DNA from: Stichopus chloronotus
Taxonomy: Eukaryota; Echinodermata; Holothuroidea; Aspidochirotida; Stichopodidae
Direction: 5' to 3'
Assembly: GCA_021234535.1 (NCBI GenBank)
Contig: CM037843.1
Coordinates: forward strand, 32,737,200-32,801,199
DNA length: 64,000 nt
Below the pieces are notes generated by a model, which did not search any database, was not told where the DNA came from, and was given only the letters and a program-made list of their open reading frames with translations. Shown here in pieces: positions 13,901 to 28,900 of this stretch (positions within the stretch are counted from its first letter, which is position 1; the number at the start of each line of letters is the position of its first letter). Made by a program: the position numbers and the translations under genes.

Positions 13901-16900
13901 CTCATTTTGGATCAACGTGCCTAAGGGACAATTGATTGCAGTGGTCATTCAAATGAAATATTTGCCTGTTACATAACTTCCGATTTTTTCCTTCAATTTT
14001 CTCATGTTTTGAGCAACTGCTTTATTTGCCAAGTAGGATGTATCACTTGTGTTAGAGGCTAAAATGCCATTAGGAATATCTGACTGAATAAAGTTTGGGA
14101 ATTTCAGCAGCCTCCTTATCACTGTGATCAATTCTTATTAAAAGGTCAGAAAAGTTCTGTTTCAAAGGATGTGTTTGAAACAATGATGTCTTCATGAATG
14201 ATTTTGCAAGGAAACATAAATTATGACATAATAGTAAAAGACAGTTTTATTGACAATCACAGTCTTTGAAAACAGGATGTTAGGGGGTGTGAGAGTGTCT
14301 CACCGATTGTTGTATTTTTTTTTTGTTGAAATTTCGCTGAGGATTTTGAACCACTCTACATGCAGCATTTCGGTGGAAATTCCCTCATATGTATTACTAT
14401 TTTTCATAGATTGTTTTTCAAATTGCAGACATGATATCCCTATTTTAAGGCTGGGAACATGCATCCTAGAATGAGAGGGGAAAGCCGTTCGTGGCTACCT
14501 GGAGAGTGTGCAAAATCTAGATAGTAATCCTGTTAGTTAGTAGCAAAAAATTTAAGGCAAAAAATATCTGCCCCCAGATTTCTAGATGCCTACGTGTTTA
14601 GCCCCAAAATATTTGCCAAATACTTAAAGAACAAATGAAAGCTGATGCACAATACATTATGATTCTTGTATCACCTCGATGAAACTAATATGTATTACCG
14701 CTTTTCATACATTATTCTTTACTTTCACATAAATTACGGAATAGCAGACATGATATCCCTATTCTAAGGCTGGGCACATGCAGCCTAGAATACTTGGGAA
14801 ACACCATTTCCAGCCATCTAGGGAGTTTGTAAAAAATAACGTTTTCTGATACGATACTCACCACCTCATTGTGGTGCTCTGCATAGACAATAATCCTGCT
14901 AGTTAGTAGCAAAAATCTCTGCCCTCAAATGTTTAGGGGCCTGTAAACCTACGTGTTCAGCCCCCAAATATTTGCCAAGCACTTAAAGAAACAAGAGCCC
15001 AAGGGCACTTTGGTTCCTGGCATGAAGATGCTTTGATTTCAAACCCAGCCTCAGATAAGGTGGTCTGAAATTGCAGGGCAGTGGTAAAAATCAAGGTCGT
15101 GTAGAAGACTTCCAATCATATATTTGATACCATAGTTTTTTTCATAGGGGGGAGGCAATGATCAATTGAGATCAACCAGGTCCTGATGATTTGGATGGAA
15201 GAATTGTTCCATTCCCATTTACCAAAAGCACAGCACAGTAGTTTTGTGTGTGTACCTTCAATGCAGAAGCAATGACATACCAACTTGCATACCTGTGCAT
15301 ATACACTGAGTATGTTCAGCACAAACTGTGCTGCTGCACATAACTTCATGTACATTAAGTGTACACTAAAATGTGGACAACTTGACTTAGGAGCATCACA
15401 GGAGGGTAGTATAATTGGATTTCTGGTCTGTTTTAACGTGGCCTATTCATGCATCACAGAAAGGTCACAAGGTCAAATGAGGTCAAGTAGGGGTCAAATG
15501 AGGTAAATCATATGCACTTCATATTGACGAAAAAAATCTTCCATTACACCATTCCCTTTAAATTTTTCGTTGTAGAGATATCAATGAAACATCACTTTCT
15601 GACCTTTTGACCCTTTCATATTAATCAGATTAATGTTACTGTATTTTCTCTGCCTACCAATCTATCTTGTAAGAAAATTATGTCACCATATGAACAATGG
15701 CCACCAAGTTATAGCAACTCAAAGAAATTCATTTTTGTGCCTCTGGTGATCCAAAATGACCTTTGACCTCCACCAAAAACAATAGGGCACATCTACTCAA
15801 TATCATTCACATACACACCAACTTTGAAAAACATTCACCACTTGGTTATTGAGTTATTGCATAACATACATCAGATTCTTATCTGTCACATACACACATA
15901 CATACATACACCACCATGACTACATAGGTTCATTTGGACCTATGCAGGGAACCAAAAATGAGGATAAATAATTCATTATGATTCTTCTATAATCTCAACC
16001 CACCTGATATATTACCATTATTCAAACATTGATATTTTTCACATGAATTGACGAAATGCAGACATGATATGAGTATTTCAAGGCTGTGTGCATTTAGCTC
16101 AAGTAGGTTACACAGGGGAGTACTGTTTCCTCCCATCTGGGCGGGGGCTTGGAAAGCCAAAATTTTCTTATCTTTATGTAACCAATGGTGGCACTCTGCT
16201 TAGATAGTCCTGCCAATACTCTACCCCCACCAATACATACATATATTTTTTTCTGTTGAGTCTCATATTAAAGTTTTCATAGTGTCCAAAACTGTCTCCA
16301 CTCAGGTGGATAAAAAAAATCCAGTCAGTCATAAATTTGACCTTGACACCCGCCTAAAGAAATGACCCAGGCTACAGTCCTGTTGGCAATCTTGTCATAT
16401 TTCATGTATAAGGGTACGTGTCATATCTGCACATTGTCTCGAAGATTCAGACTCTAACCTTCAAGGACTTGCGCTCAGACTCGGTCATCAAGGGCTTCGA
16501 CTCGAAAGGAAATGACTCCGACTAAGGCTGGGTTGACTCGACTCCAGCACTGTATGTCAACACAGAAATCTAAGCTACCAAATATTACAATCATACAAGT
16601 ATAGACCTACATGTCTCACCAAACTGGGTACTACATTGTTTATGCATTGAGTATTGAGTATAGCTGATTGGACAAGACCATACATTAAAGCATTAAGAAA
16701 GAACAAAATTTAAATGAATGCACCTGACAGTATGGTTACTGCATTGTCACAAACTCCCAGAACACAATATTTTTAGTTTTTCTGTTACAGTACATCTTTG
16801 CCAACAATTTCAACCTGCTCTATAATCAGAGAGTTATAAATGAAAACCATTGAGCCCTTTCTGCACCATCTATGGATCACCCTCAGGGGGTCAGCTGGAT

Positions 16901-19900
16901 ATGACAACTCACCTGACCATTATGAAGTAGCAATACTGCCCTGAACTGGCCTGCACAGAGGATTGAATCCAACCCATCATCACGTACCGATGGAAGCCGC
17001 CTCAGATGCATGATGGGTAGTTGTACATTAGCATAAGGTTGAGATAAAATCTGATAAGGAAATGAACATGTATGTAAAGAATAAAAATGCTGCAAGTTAT
17101 AGAATATTATATGTTTAGTACTTGAACCAGAACTTGTGGGAGATGTCAAATACAAATGATGTTTTCATGTAATCAACTAAGCAGTAATGTACACTTTTCA
17201 TTAATCACTAAGCAATTACTGCTCTTCTTTTTAAGAGCAATGGTTGCCTACGTGGGTAGTGTCTGTTTTGCAATCTACTGGACTATGAACTATTAAATCC
17301 CAAAGGAACCTCTTACAAATTTTTTGGAGACCCAGAATTGCTTGCTCAAAAAGCTGTTTACAATGGTCTGGTGTGGATAACAAGGGGGGGGGGGGAGGGG
17401 TTATCTGGAAATATGGTGATTAAAATTTGGATTCCAGTTGTCTAATTCAGGTCCCATCTGCTTGAAGTTGTTCTGTGCAGCTGTGAGACTGCTGAACTGA
17501 GCATGTGTTTTCCACCCTCCTAGCTATTTGGGAAAGTGACTAAAGACTCTTCCATCTGATGGGGACATGAATTTGCATTTCCAGGACTGCATTTTGGGAC
17601 TCATTGGGTCATCCCTCCATCATTGCACTGTAAATTGTTGAAAAGGGTAGGCAAATGTTGCTGGTGTTCACCCACAATCAACATGGTGTGGAGAATTTGG
17701 ATGAATCCACGACAGCTCCCTGATCCTGAAACTTACTAAACTACAGTTTACAGGAATGACATGCATGATGAGACAACAATGGTAGCTCTCTCATACAATG
17801 CAATGGAGCAGCTAGGCTTACTTATCTACTATAGTAGACAAACTTAACTTTCATGTGAATCACCTCTCATATCACCCATACCCTCAAACACTTACAACAT
17901 TTGGCAAAATAAATGAGACATGTTTTAACATTAACTGACCCAAAGACAGATATTTTCCTTTTGTGATAAATCAAAGTACAGACAGTTTAGTTATTACCTT
18001 TCTTGATCTCCAGTTATCATGTAGACCAGCTATTATGATAGAAAAATTAAAGTGAGACTCACAGGCTTATGCAATATCATACACAAAAATTACTAAAAAA
18101 GCACTAAAACTTGACAGCCAATTTTCCCCAAATGGAAAATGCTGTCCAAATAACCCTAATTTTCTATGGTTGAACACTTCTGTATGATTAACTATTTATT
18201 CCGGGGAGCATAGATTCCTTCCTTTGACAGAAAATGTGTGGGTTACGCTTCTGCTACAGGTAGTTTATGGTCCTGCATTGAATTTTTGATACTAGTGCTA
18301 TGTTTTGCTGTAAAAAAAATCACACAAAAGTGAAAACTGCAGATGGAATCCACAAAGACAGAGGGAATAGCAAACTGATGCAAGACATGCATGATTGTGT
18401 GGTTGCCAGGATAGCGATTACGTGATACCAAGATCACACTTCTATGTAACTGAAAAAATGCTGCTAATGGTACTATTTACAATGCGCTAAAACTTATATG
18501 GATAACATTAGCACACAATAAATCCATTCTACTGGGAAATTATGGAATTTTATTCATACCCTTTCATGGTCAATTTATAGCATGTACCTGTCTAAAGATA
18601 TCACAATAGTATGGGTAGAAAATATCAATAAAAATAAATTGTCACCCTGTTTAGGTATAAATTGCTGTCAACTTGTCAAGAACATGTAATGTCTGCAACA
18701 TAGTAATTGGAGTCTGCTGCATAAAACTAAGGGAGCTTTGAGCATTGTTGGAAATTTTTACATTTTCCCCATTGTAGGAAGCACTTTGGGTCAGTATTGT
18801 GAAACAAGTCATAATTTAGTTTAAGGCCTGACAAACAGAAAAAAAATCATAAAAAAAAATCCAATGATTTTTCTGTCAGTGTAAATTGCCAGTCTTAATC
18901 TCAACTGCTAACAAAATATCATGTTTCATTGAAAGAACAACATGGACTATTACACAGGACACTTTACACAGGACTCAGAGATAATACATCCTTTTCACTG
19001 CTAGCTGTGCTTACTTTGTTACAGTAGCTACTGGCAATGAATGAATTGCATAGATTCACTGGTTCAAACTACCTGGGTTGATGTTTACAAATCTACACAT
19101 TAGGGTGAAAGGGTTCCCAGACAAGTCTCCCCACCTGGACAATTCCCCATGATAAATCCCATGACTCTTTCCTTAACCTCACCATTTCCTGAGGGAAATT
19201 GTCGAGGGGGGGAGGTTGTCTGAGGTGGTATTCCTCTGGTTGGGAATTGCTTAGGTGAGAATCGTCCAGGGTAGGTTGTACGAGGGTGAATTCTGTGGGA
19301 GGAAATTGCTCAGAGGGAATTGTCCGGGGGGTGGGGGGAGACAGATATCATAGTCTACAGGTAATGAAGCATTATCAAATACACAATTGCAACTTTCTCG
19401 TTGGCAGGGAAAATCTGTTGCAAAGGTTATAACACATATGTGTGTAAACAAACAACGAAGGGTGCAGTTCACGCCTACATACAAACAAAACAGCTGAAAA
19501 AATGATATATCCAACTCAATACTTGGCAAAAGCACCCTCTTCATAACAACATCTGCACAAATGCCACGCTCTGCATAAGAGATGTAGAAGCTTGGAAATA
19601 ATTTTCTTCACAAATCAACTGGAATCTCCAACCAGGAGTGCAAATTCATATAAACACCGAGGAGTCTTTATGAGGGTAAATGTATGACATATGCTGTTTC
19701 AAAAAAAAAAAAAACTGCAAATTTCCTTTTTGCTATGTGTGAGATTCATGTGATTCACTTGAGACTGAAACAAGTCTCACGCTCTTTTCATAATCAGATA
19801 AACTTGGGAATAATAATTATAACTACCTTTTTCTCTTTTGGAGTAAGATATCATTGAGGGAGAAAATAAATATTAGCTTTTATGTTTGATTCCTAAAGGC

Positions 19901-22900
19901 AGATTGTCTCCGAAATAGTCGACTGGTGACATTCTGAATTGCCGAGTAATCTTGAAACTTTAATTAGTGAAATGTGTCATGTTTCCCAAGGCTAGGATGT
20001 TAGTTTCCTCTAGGTATTTGTAAATTTGTAAGAGAAAGATTATTTCAATGAGGAAAAAAAAAAAGAGAAAAAAAGGAATTGCATGCTTTTGTCATTTTTT
20101 ATTCTTACATTTTTGTCATCATAATTTGGCACCAAGACATGTCGTTCTCTGTAATTTGCCTCAAGCATAGCCAAGACGAGGGCCTACAAATCAAACGGTT
20201 GCTTATTTTCTGATGGATATTAAGGTTAGGGAAATTTTCAGCTCTTTTCTTGGCATGCTGTAGAGAATTTCGCCAGACTTTTCTAGTAAAATCCCTGACC
20301 TACATCTAACTTCAGAATTAAGTGAAGTATCTTCCCCAATAATTACGAACAACTGCATGAAGCAACATCATAGGGAGAGATGAAAAAGATTCCCATTTAA
20401 AATACTTGAACGTCAAGTGCTCAAGTGTACTAGAAGGAACCTGTCTCTGAAGTAAATACCGGGTAACCTGAGCAAGCCGAGGCATGTAGTGTTTGACTTT
20501 GGTAAAATTGTCACCAGTGCATTACCTGTTAAATATTAGTGTTAAAAGAGAAAATGAACAAGGTATACAACTTGAAGAGAAGATTTTCAAAGGAGAATGT
20601 GATTGCAAAATTTAGATGGTAGTCTTCCAGAAGGAGTAGTTGCATAACATTTGTGCCAAAATGCAGCTTAGCATACTATGAATGTAAGTGTGATACAAGC
20701 TTTTTCATAGGCAGTATCGGCCATGAGAATCTCACTCACGACTAGTGCTGTTAACCTTCTCATGTGTCTATAGATACAGAGTTGATCCTTTTAATAACCT
20801 GATGACAAACTATTAAATCACACCTTGAATTCTTTCATGATGTAAATGGTCCCGCTGTGACACCCGAGAGCGACTTCCTTCATCGAGAAGAATCTTTGGT
20901 CGATTTCTCCAGTGTTTCCTTTGAAGATACCAGAGCACATCTAACCAGTAGGGGAAAAAAATGGCAAGCAATTAGGGAACATTTAAATTGCTTACCAGTG
21001 AAGAATACTGGTTTCACTAAAGTTAAAAGAAAAAAAAAAGGTGATGATCTCTGCATGTGTCTCTGATGAATTGCAACAGCTTCAACATTTTCTAGGCTAC
21101 CGAATATAATCAATACCAAATCTGTCAAGATTGGGATCAAAACTTTCATTCTTGTATGTATCATGTGGACCTTGGTGTCTCACTTTTCATGGGAAAGCAA
21201 TGCTGCTTAAAATAATACATTTGATTCCTAATTCCTGTCTTGTAAGGCCCCTAGGGACAACACAGTGTGTATTCATATCTATTACAGATCCTATCATTAA
21301 GTTTTTATGGGTACACACCATCTTACAAAATATCTGTCATAACTAAAAGCCTAACAGCACTGTATCATTGTAATGAAATGTAAAGTGAAAAGCAATTCAC
21401 TAGGTCTACTAGGAACTTTCAAGTTCAAGATTTCCTTGCATTCTCCAAAATATAGAAATAATGCAAAGTAAGTTTCTATCACATGTATCAAGGTAAACCA
21501 AGGACTGGACTCCTGATAAGAACATGCTTTCTTCTCTACAAGGATTATTGCAAAGACACAGACCAAATATCCTTCCCAGAAGAAGATAGCTCTTACGTAC
21601 TAAGTCAAAAAACTAAGTTTCCATGTGGTCCTAAGCATGAACAACATCCTCTTTGCCTGGGCTAGCCAAAGTAGCACCTTAGAATGCATATACTTGTAAT
21701 GGGTTTTACTTTTGACGTGTTACAACAAAAAGAGAGTTAAATAGATTAAGTTTCAGGCATGAAGGTCTCGTGCGACTGTTTGGGAAGGAATGTACATTTA
21801 TAAAACCAAACAAATGGGCAAATCAGCACAAAATGTTCATTAAATCCAATATTGACACAAACGCTTTAAAAGAATTACTTCTTCACCTCATCCAAAACAT
21901 ATATACAATGTTTTAAAAATTCTTAGTCCATAGATACAATCATAATATATCAAAATACAGAATAGCAAGATCCATGGTGATATAGTTGGGTGGTAACAGA
22001 AAGTTTGTACTCTTGCTCATCAACAGAGTTTCTCTGATTTTATTTTGAAATGTTAACTACCATTTGCTACGACAGAGAATTTACTGCTGTCTGAGAACTT
22101 GCAGTCTTTACAGTTGAGTATATGGTCATGAATGGCTGATTTGCCAGATAGATATGCCCTCATTGTGGTAGGAAAATATCATTTGGGTGTTACCAATGTA
22201 AGAGTCATTCTTTATCCCGAGAACTTTCAAAAAGACAGATAAAATTTGCCTTCAAGTTGATTAGGCATGAATCCCACTTAGGCAAGGACCTCGATTTGAA
22301 CTCATTGCTACTAATTATTTAGTTAATATCACCATTGTACATCTGGCAAAGCATCAAGTATCAACAGAGGTCTTAAAGGAGGAACTCTTTCAAGGAATAT
22401 CTTACTGCAGTGACTGGTCCAGGAGTTGGTAATGTTAAAACTCTTGTGCCCTGCTGCAGAACATGAAGGCAGTTCTGATCATCACAAGCCAAAATGTAGC
22501 TGGTCACATTACCTGCTGATGAACTAGGTCCACTAAATGCTTGGAGAGCTTTAACTGACGGTTGGCTGGTTCCTGCCTGCTGGTAGTGTAAGAAGAAATG
22601 ATTAAAATTATTTTCTGCAAATTTCACACCCAATGGGATGTCATACTTCGCCTCATCATTCTACATCCCCCGCATCCACTAGTGGAATACTCCCATTTGT
22701 TAGAGTCTCACAATAGCTACCTTGAGTAGAATAAAGACATTTTGTGCTGTAAAAACTGAAGGAAGTGTCGACCATGACACAACCAATAATATGATAGGCA
22801 CTTAAGATCATTAGATTTGAAAATATTTCAACCTACCTTGGCTACATTATCTTCTGGCTTCAATTTGAGTTTCCAAAGATCATTGAAAGGAAGTACACCA

Positions 22901-25900
22901 CTAACAAGACCATCAGAGTCACCTGCTACGATAGCCATATTACCAGCTGTGGAGATATAACGAGTCAAAATGAAAAAAAAAAAATCTAGCCAATCAATTG
23001 ATCACCTGCTGCAGTCTGCAATCTTAAAACATTGAAAGAAGATGAACTATTTTATCAGGTAATCTTGCAATTATTTCTCAAGTTTCAGAGCACCAAAACA
23101 ATTTGTGGTTTTATAATAGAAATGGTGCGATGCATCATAGCAATTGTTGTTCAAGTTGGACTGGCTATACCGATATGCTATTTGCGTAAGGATGGTAGAT
23201 TGGTTGAACCCATACCTAGTGACTAATTGCAGGGCCAACTTCAACACATCACTGGTTCTATTGTAGCGGTGATGGGTTCCAATGTGTATTGCACTGCCAT
23301 CAAAGCCAACTTGAGTTCAATGTGCTGATGAACTACCATGAGAATATAATATACACATAGAATCCTCAAAGCTACATTTGATGACATGCAGGACATTGCC
23401 TACTCCTACTAGAAATCCCTGAAATGCATCAATTATTGATATATTCAGAACTTTTTCTCCAGGAGTAATATGACATTAGCTATCACAATCGGATGCACAG
23501 GCACATGGGCTCCTCTTGCCGGAAGGGGCGAGACCGAATCTCTCCAAAAAATAATGATGGCCTTTGTCCGAATGCCTGCAAATGATGACACATAAATCTA
23601 CAAGTTTGAGCAAATGATCTAGGAAATGAGATGGATGTATGTTTGGATGGATCTAATCTAACAATACAGATTAACTTTATTAAGTTACTTCAAGAGATGG
23701 CCAAGGACCACCTTATTCACTATCCAGCACCCCGTAAAGAGCTAGTCAAAGTAGAAGTTCACTGTGGATATGTATAGCAGTCGATTTTCCTGGGTTCAAA
23801 ATTGTTTAAAGTCAAATTACTGCATATTATATAGTAGACAACAGAATGAAAAAAAAAAATAAGGGGGGAGGGAACTGATTGCTGGCAGGACTATCTATGC
23901 GGAATGCCACCATTGGTTGGGGGTTGATCATACTAGAAAATTTTTGGCTCTGCAAACACCCACATGGCCCAAATGGCACTTTTGCTGCTGTTCTAAGCTG
24001 CATATACCCTGCCTTGAACATTGGCATCCGCACCAAAAAAAAATCAAGGGGAGGCAAAACTTTTGATTGATCATATCCACGGGGATTTTGTTACCCTTTC
24101 GTCACTTTGATGCAGTGACATGATTTAGCCTTTGCCATCAAAGGTAAGGGCTGACAGGAGCGTAGGAATCAAGTGGAGTACAAACAGTAACTACACTGTC
24201 TGAGCAAAGTGCCACTTTTGGTTGATGTGTAGAGGACTGAGAAAATTTGTGACAATAATACCCCTCAAACTGCAGGAAATGAATTTCAGTTTTGACCTAA
24301 TCTGTCTGTCAACTTATGCTCTAAATTTCCTCTTGGAATCCTAATTTTCCTAATGAAAAGTAAGTTGGTCAGCTTGCAAGTCTGCTGGAAAAACTGCACT
24401 GCTGCCCTGCAAAAAACTGACTGGGAGGTGGAGACATTTGTCCCCCTGTTCAAAGCCCACATATCTATGAATACATGGTCTATTCTCCTTAACACATACT
24501 TAATCCAGAAATCATGCTTTATGAAGACAAATATATCCATTCTGAGGCAATAGCAAGCAAATAATAGGGCCAAAATGTTCACTGTTAATTGGCTAAGTAT
24601 TATGTGACGTAGTTTTGTGCAAACAGGATGAATATTTCCATCTTACCCAGCAGCATGTAGTTAAGATAGGACGGACATAGCTTTAAGCAGTAAACTGGTG
24701 AAATAACTAGAAGAATCAAGTTGATATGAGATATTATACTGTACAATGCTCCCATCGAATTTTGCTGGCTTTTGGTTCATATCAATATAATGCATATTTA
24801 TAAAAATTGAGTTCATCAAATCATAACGACGGGTCCAGACACTGTTTGAGAACGTTGCCTATGGCAAACATTCAACTACCACTGGAAAGAGGCCACGTAG
24901 TACATACACCAAACTTCGCACACTGACAAACATCGGGCACCCCTACAAAATAAGCCCCAAAATGCAATGGTCTACGTAGCTTGATAACATTTTGATTATC
25001 ATACCTTGAAATGACTTAATCGAAAGCTGAAACACTGTTTAGTTCATCGATCTTGCCTGATTAGCAAACTTACAGTGCTGCATTTGTGCAGGCGAGGTAA
25101 GCTAGGCCAAAGCATCGTATTCGCAGCTGACGCCTAACATTACGAATTTCCAAATCATGATTTTGACTATTCAGTGAAATTGTTCATGACCATTTTCATC
25201 ACTAGCTTGTTCACAGGTAATTGCTGAAGGTTTTCACACAGGATTTGCTTAAAAGGACACTCTTTATGCAATGATTGTCACGCAAACGTTAGTAAATGGT
25301 GGGAAGTTTGGCATGTTTACATTGTATTGTAAGCAAATGTTGGTTTAAACAAGAGATTTCGAGGTACAATTCCTACCAGATTGGGTCAAATTATAGTAAA
25401 ATGAAGCTTCAGACTAGCTAAAACAAAAGTATTGGATTCATATGGCTTTTTAATTTCCAGAAGCTAGAAATTTACAAGGTTTTCATGTTAGATGCACGAA
25501 GTTTCATACATCCATGCTACTAATCATGCTAAATAACAGGTGTAGGAAATGGCTACACATGACCAGCACTGACTTCTAGAATACTCCATTGGTTACAATT
25601 TTGACTCATGAGATTTTACAGTAGGTCTGGCTAAACCTCTGATAACAATTCAAAACAATATCCTAGGTCAACCACCACATCACCATTCAAGCTGGTACAT
25701 TTAAAGTGAAATATTGGAGTTGACATTCACCAACATGGCATACAAAGAAAATATCTTTAATCATTGTTAAAACATTCAGTCTCACCAATAAGCATCAGCA
25801 ATAGCTTCATCTTCTCAGAGATGATGAGTTTGGAAGACGCATCATTTGAATTTTGGAGAGTCTGGGTGAACAAAGTATTCTTGAGCAACAAGTTACTGAA

Positions 25901-28900
25901 TTTCCTTCTGCGACAAACTATTTCTTGAGAAGAATGCCTCTGACCCACCTATTTTGAATAATCTATCATTCAGTGGACATAAATATTGGTTTTAAAAATA
26001 TCTGTTTTTTTCCTGCTAAACAAACAATATTTCTCTTTAATGACAAAATCTCACTGACAATAAAATGTCCCCATTTCTTAGAATGGGATGATATTCAGGT
26101 TGGTAATGAAAAGCATATTTTGCCTAATCTGGAGTTACTCTGACAAAAAAGTAAATAACAGAATCAATATTTTCAACTAATGGAAACAGTGGATCTACGT
26201 CTGAGCCAACTGTGATGTGAGGCGTAACGTTGACATTGACACAGGTTCTCACCTAAGTCTTCATCAACCTGCAGAGAAATGATGGAATGGTCTGACAAGT
26301 GGCGCCGGTCTAAAATCTGACCGTTGGAGAGAATGGTCATCACTCCTCTCGAGTCCCCGGTAATGACATCGATGGATCCAAATTTAGTCACATCTCTGAG
26401 AATCAGACTCTGAATCGGCCCTCCCTTTGATTCTAGGCATTTCCATGGCTGATTGGTGAATGAGAAATGACATTGAGGTCATTATGTAACTAATGTCATA
26501 CAGCCTATATTGAAGTCAAAGTTTCAATTGTATTTACCACAACAATCATCAAACTAACAGTCAAATGAGAATATTTCAATCAAATTCTAAAGTTAAAATC
26601 AGTAAATTGAAAGATCAAAGTACTTTAACTGCATTTTATGGAGATAAGATTATGGTCAAATGGTAACAATATGAGTTTAATCCATGAATACAAGTGGGAC
26701 CAGTGTTTTGCCAGGAATTTTGTTTGGACACATTTTAAATACCAGTTTAGAGAAATGCCTTGGATGGATTAAAACTGGTTGAAATACACTTTTGCCACTT
26801 GCTGCTGGAATGCTAACAATTAAGTACTATAATCTAAAAAAATGAAAAGCTGCTCAGAACATGTGATGCTATCACCACTCTGTTGAAACAATACTTCAGT
26901 CCATAACTTGAACTAACAGTTAAGTATATGAGTGTACAGTTTGCATGACATTATATTAATTGTATTTAATATAAGGCATCAGAGTGCCAATAATATCAGT
27001 ATTTACAAAATTTCAGATATCTCAATAGAACATTATGTGTACATCCCAATTAGGGCCTTCTGCAAGAAACTGAGGGTGGTGAAGCAAGTAGGAAGAGCAA
27101 AATCTGGTCACGTGACACCCGACTTTGAAAGTCCAAAGTTGGGGCCAATCTGCATGAGTCTTTAATGGGTCTTGTACATGTAATGATAATTTTGCTCTCA
27201 TATTGTACAGTAGGTCTTTACAATCCGACAGCACAAGGTCTTCGCTGTGCTGTTTTCTCTGCTCTGACACAAACAGAGCTGATGGTCTGATAATGACCAC
27301 AAGTGAAACTGCAATTGAAACTCTGCACTGCCACATAAATGACAGCTTCATTTCTGCAATGAATTAAATCACCCAAGCATCATATGTTACACAGAATAAC
27401 AAACAACTAACTTATTTAGTGTTCCCAATCCTACGGTGCTGGCATTGATACATTTACCTGCAACATAAGATCAACAGTCTTGCCTGACTGAGGGAGTTGA
27501 TAAAGTCTGATGGCACCATCTTCTCCACCTAAGGCGATCACTTGCGACTTTTCTCTGTAAGATGTGTTTATAAAGAAAGAAAGACACAAAATTGTAAGTG
27601 GAACAGTTTGTCTGGATTCATATACAATGCATGAACAGGTGGAACAAACAAATAAATAAACAGTGATTATTTCAACCAAACAATGAATCTAATCTATACC
27701 AAAAAACAAATGTACCCACCCCAGGAGTAACTTCAATTTATGTAAATAAAAAAGGAATGCATTTGTGAAAAAAACAACTCTCCACTGTCCTCATTAAGAA
27801 GTTGCAGAGCAAAACACATGAATGGCAATCCATTGGCACTGTGTTAATCTATTACCTTTTTGTGATATGGCTTTTCCAAGTTTGATGAAAATGCAAATAT
27901 GATGAACTGGAGTGTTGCACAATGTTGGTATTTCTTTTGTTATGCTAATGTGTATTGTCTCTTAATTACTTGCCATCTGGCTTACACATGAACAAAATAC
28001 ATGCTTCCAAAACAGAACCCTCCAGGAATATACAGTAGAATTCTCAATTGTCCCAGGTTAAGTAAAGAAAGGATAAAATATGATATATCAATATAGGATA
28101 TTTTGCACCAGTCCCTCTCAGCTCCTCAGCTCTTGATATCACAAATTTGCACCTTGAAAACAATGATGATGCGGGTGTAAGACAGAGACTTGCCAGTAAA
28201 ATTGTCCATATCAGACCTGGATTTTGATGTAATTTGTGGCTATTTTCAACACGTATAATGACTAATAAAGTCAATATTCCAAAATGCCATTGTCATGTCA
28301 AATCACCTGTTACATTAGCATGCTGTGATACGACGATGTTAGGCAAGCATCCAGTAAGTGCATGAGTAGAACATGTTCAAATGGCTCACATGTCACAACA
28401 TCTGCAAATCACAGTGAGTTAGCTTCAAACCAATTCAATACACAAGAATTGATAATCAATTTGTTCCTGCATTGCTATTTCGCTCCCAGGTAATTCGCTG
28501 ACCATCAATCCGTCACTAGAAACTTGACACAAAATTGACAGGTTTGTGAAGACTAACTGAAGTTCATGAAAGAACTCTAAATGCCCCTTTAACATCCATA
28601 TACTGGTCATCATACCTGAGGGCCATATAGAGTTTGTTAGTACAAAAACTGACACTGTCCAATTTCTCAATTATCATTCATGCAACATAGGGATATTTGA
28701 GATGTGTAAGACAATTTAAAGGGGCACTTTAATAGTACAAGGAGAAGCAATTTTCAGAATTCATTAAATAGACCATAAGGTCCGCATAGAACCATAGACT
28801 ACAAATTCATGGACACCCTAAGATAACCACTAGCAGAGTAATATTGTGACAAAATATCAACAATGTACAGGGAATATGTAGGAGTAAAAAGAACTTTGCA

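Noticed and set aside
20857..21066. Plus-strand ORF of 69 codons
   Set aside because: It overlaps propeller exon 6 on the opposite strand, which has proper splice sites and blade sequence.
27022..27351. 109-codon minus-strand ORF
   Set aside because: It lies in the intron between propeller exons 3 and 2, which already join in phase; no family character.
28425..28670. Possible minus-strand exon (SDGLMVSELPGSEIAMQ)
   Set aside because: It lies between propeller exons 1 and 2, which complete a split codon exactly without it, and its donor is poor.
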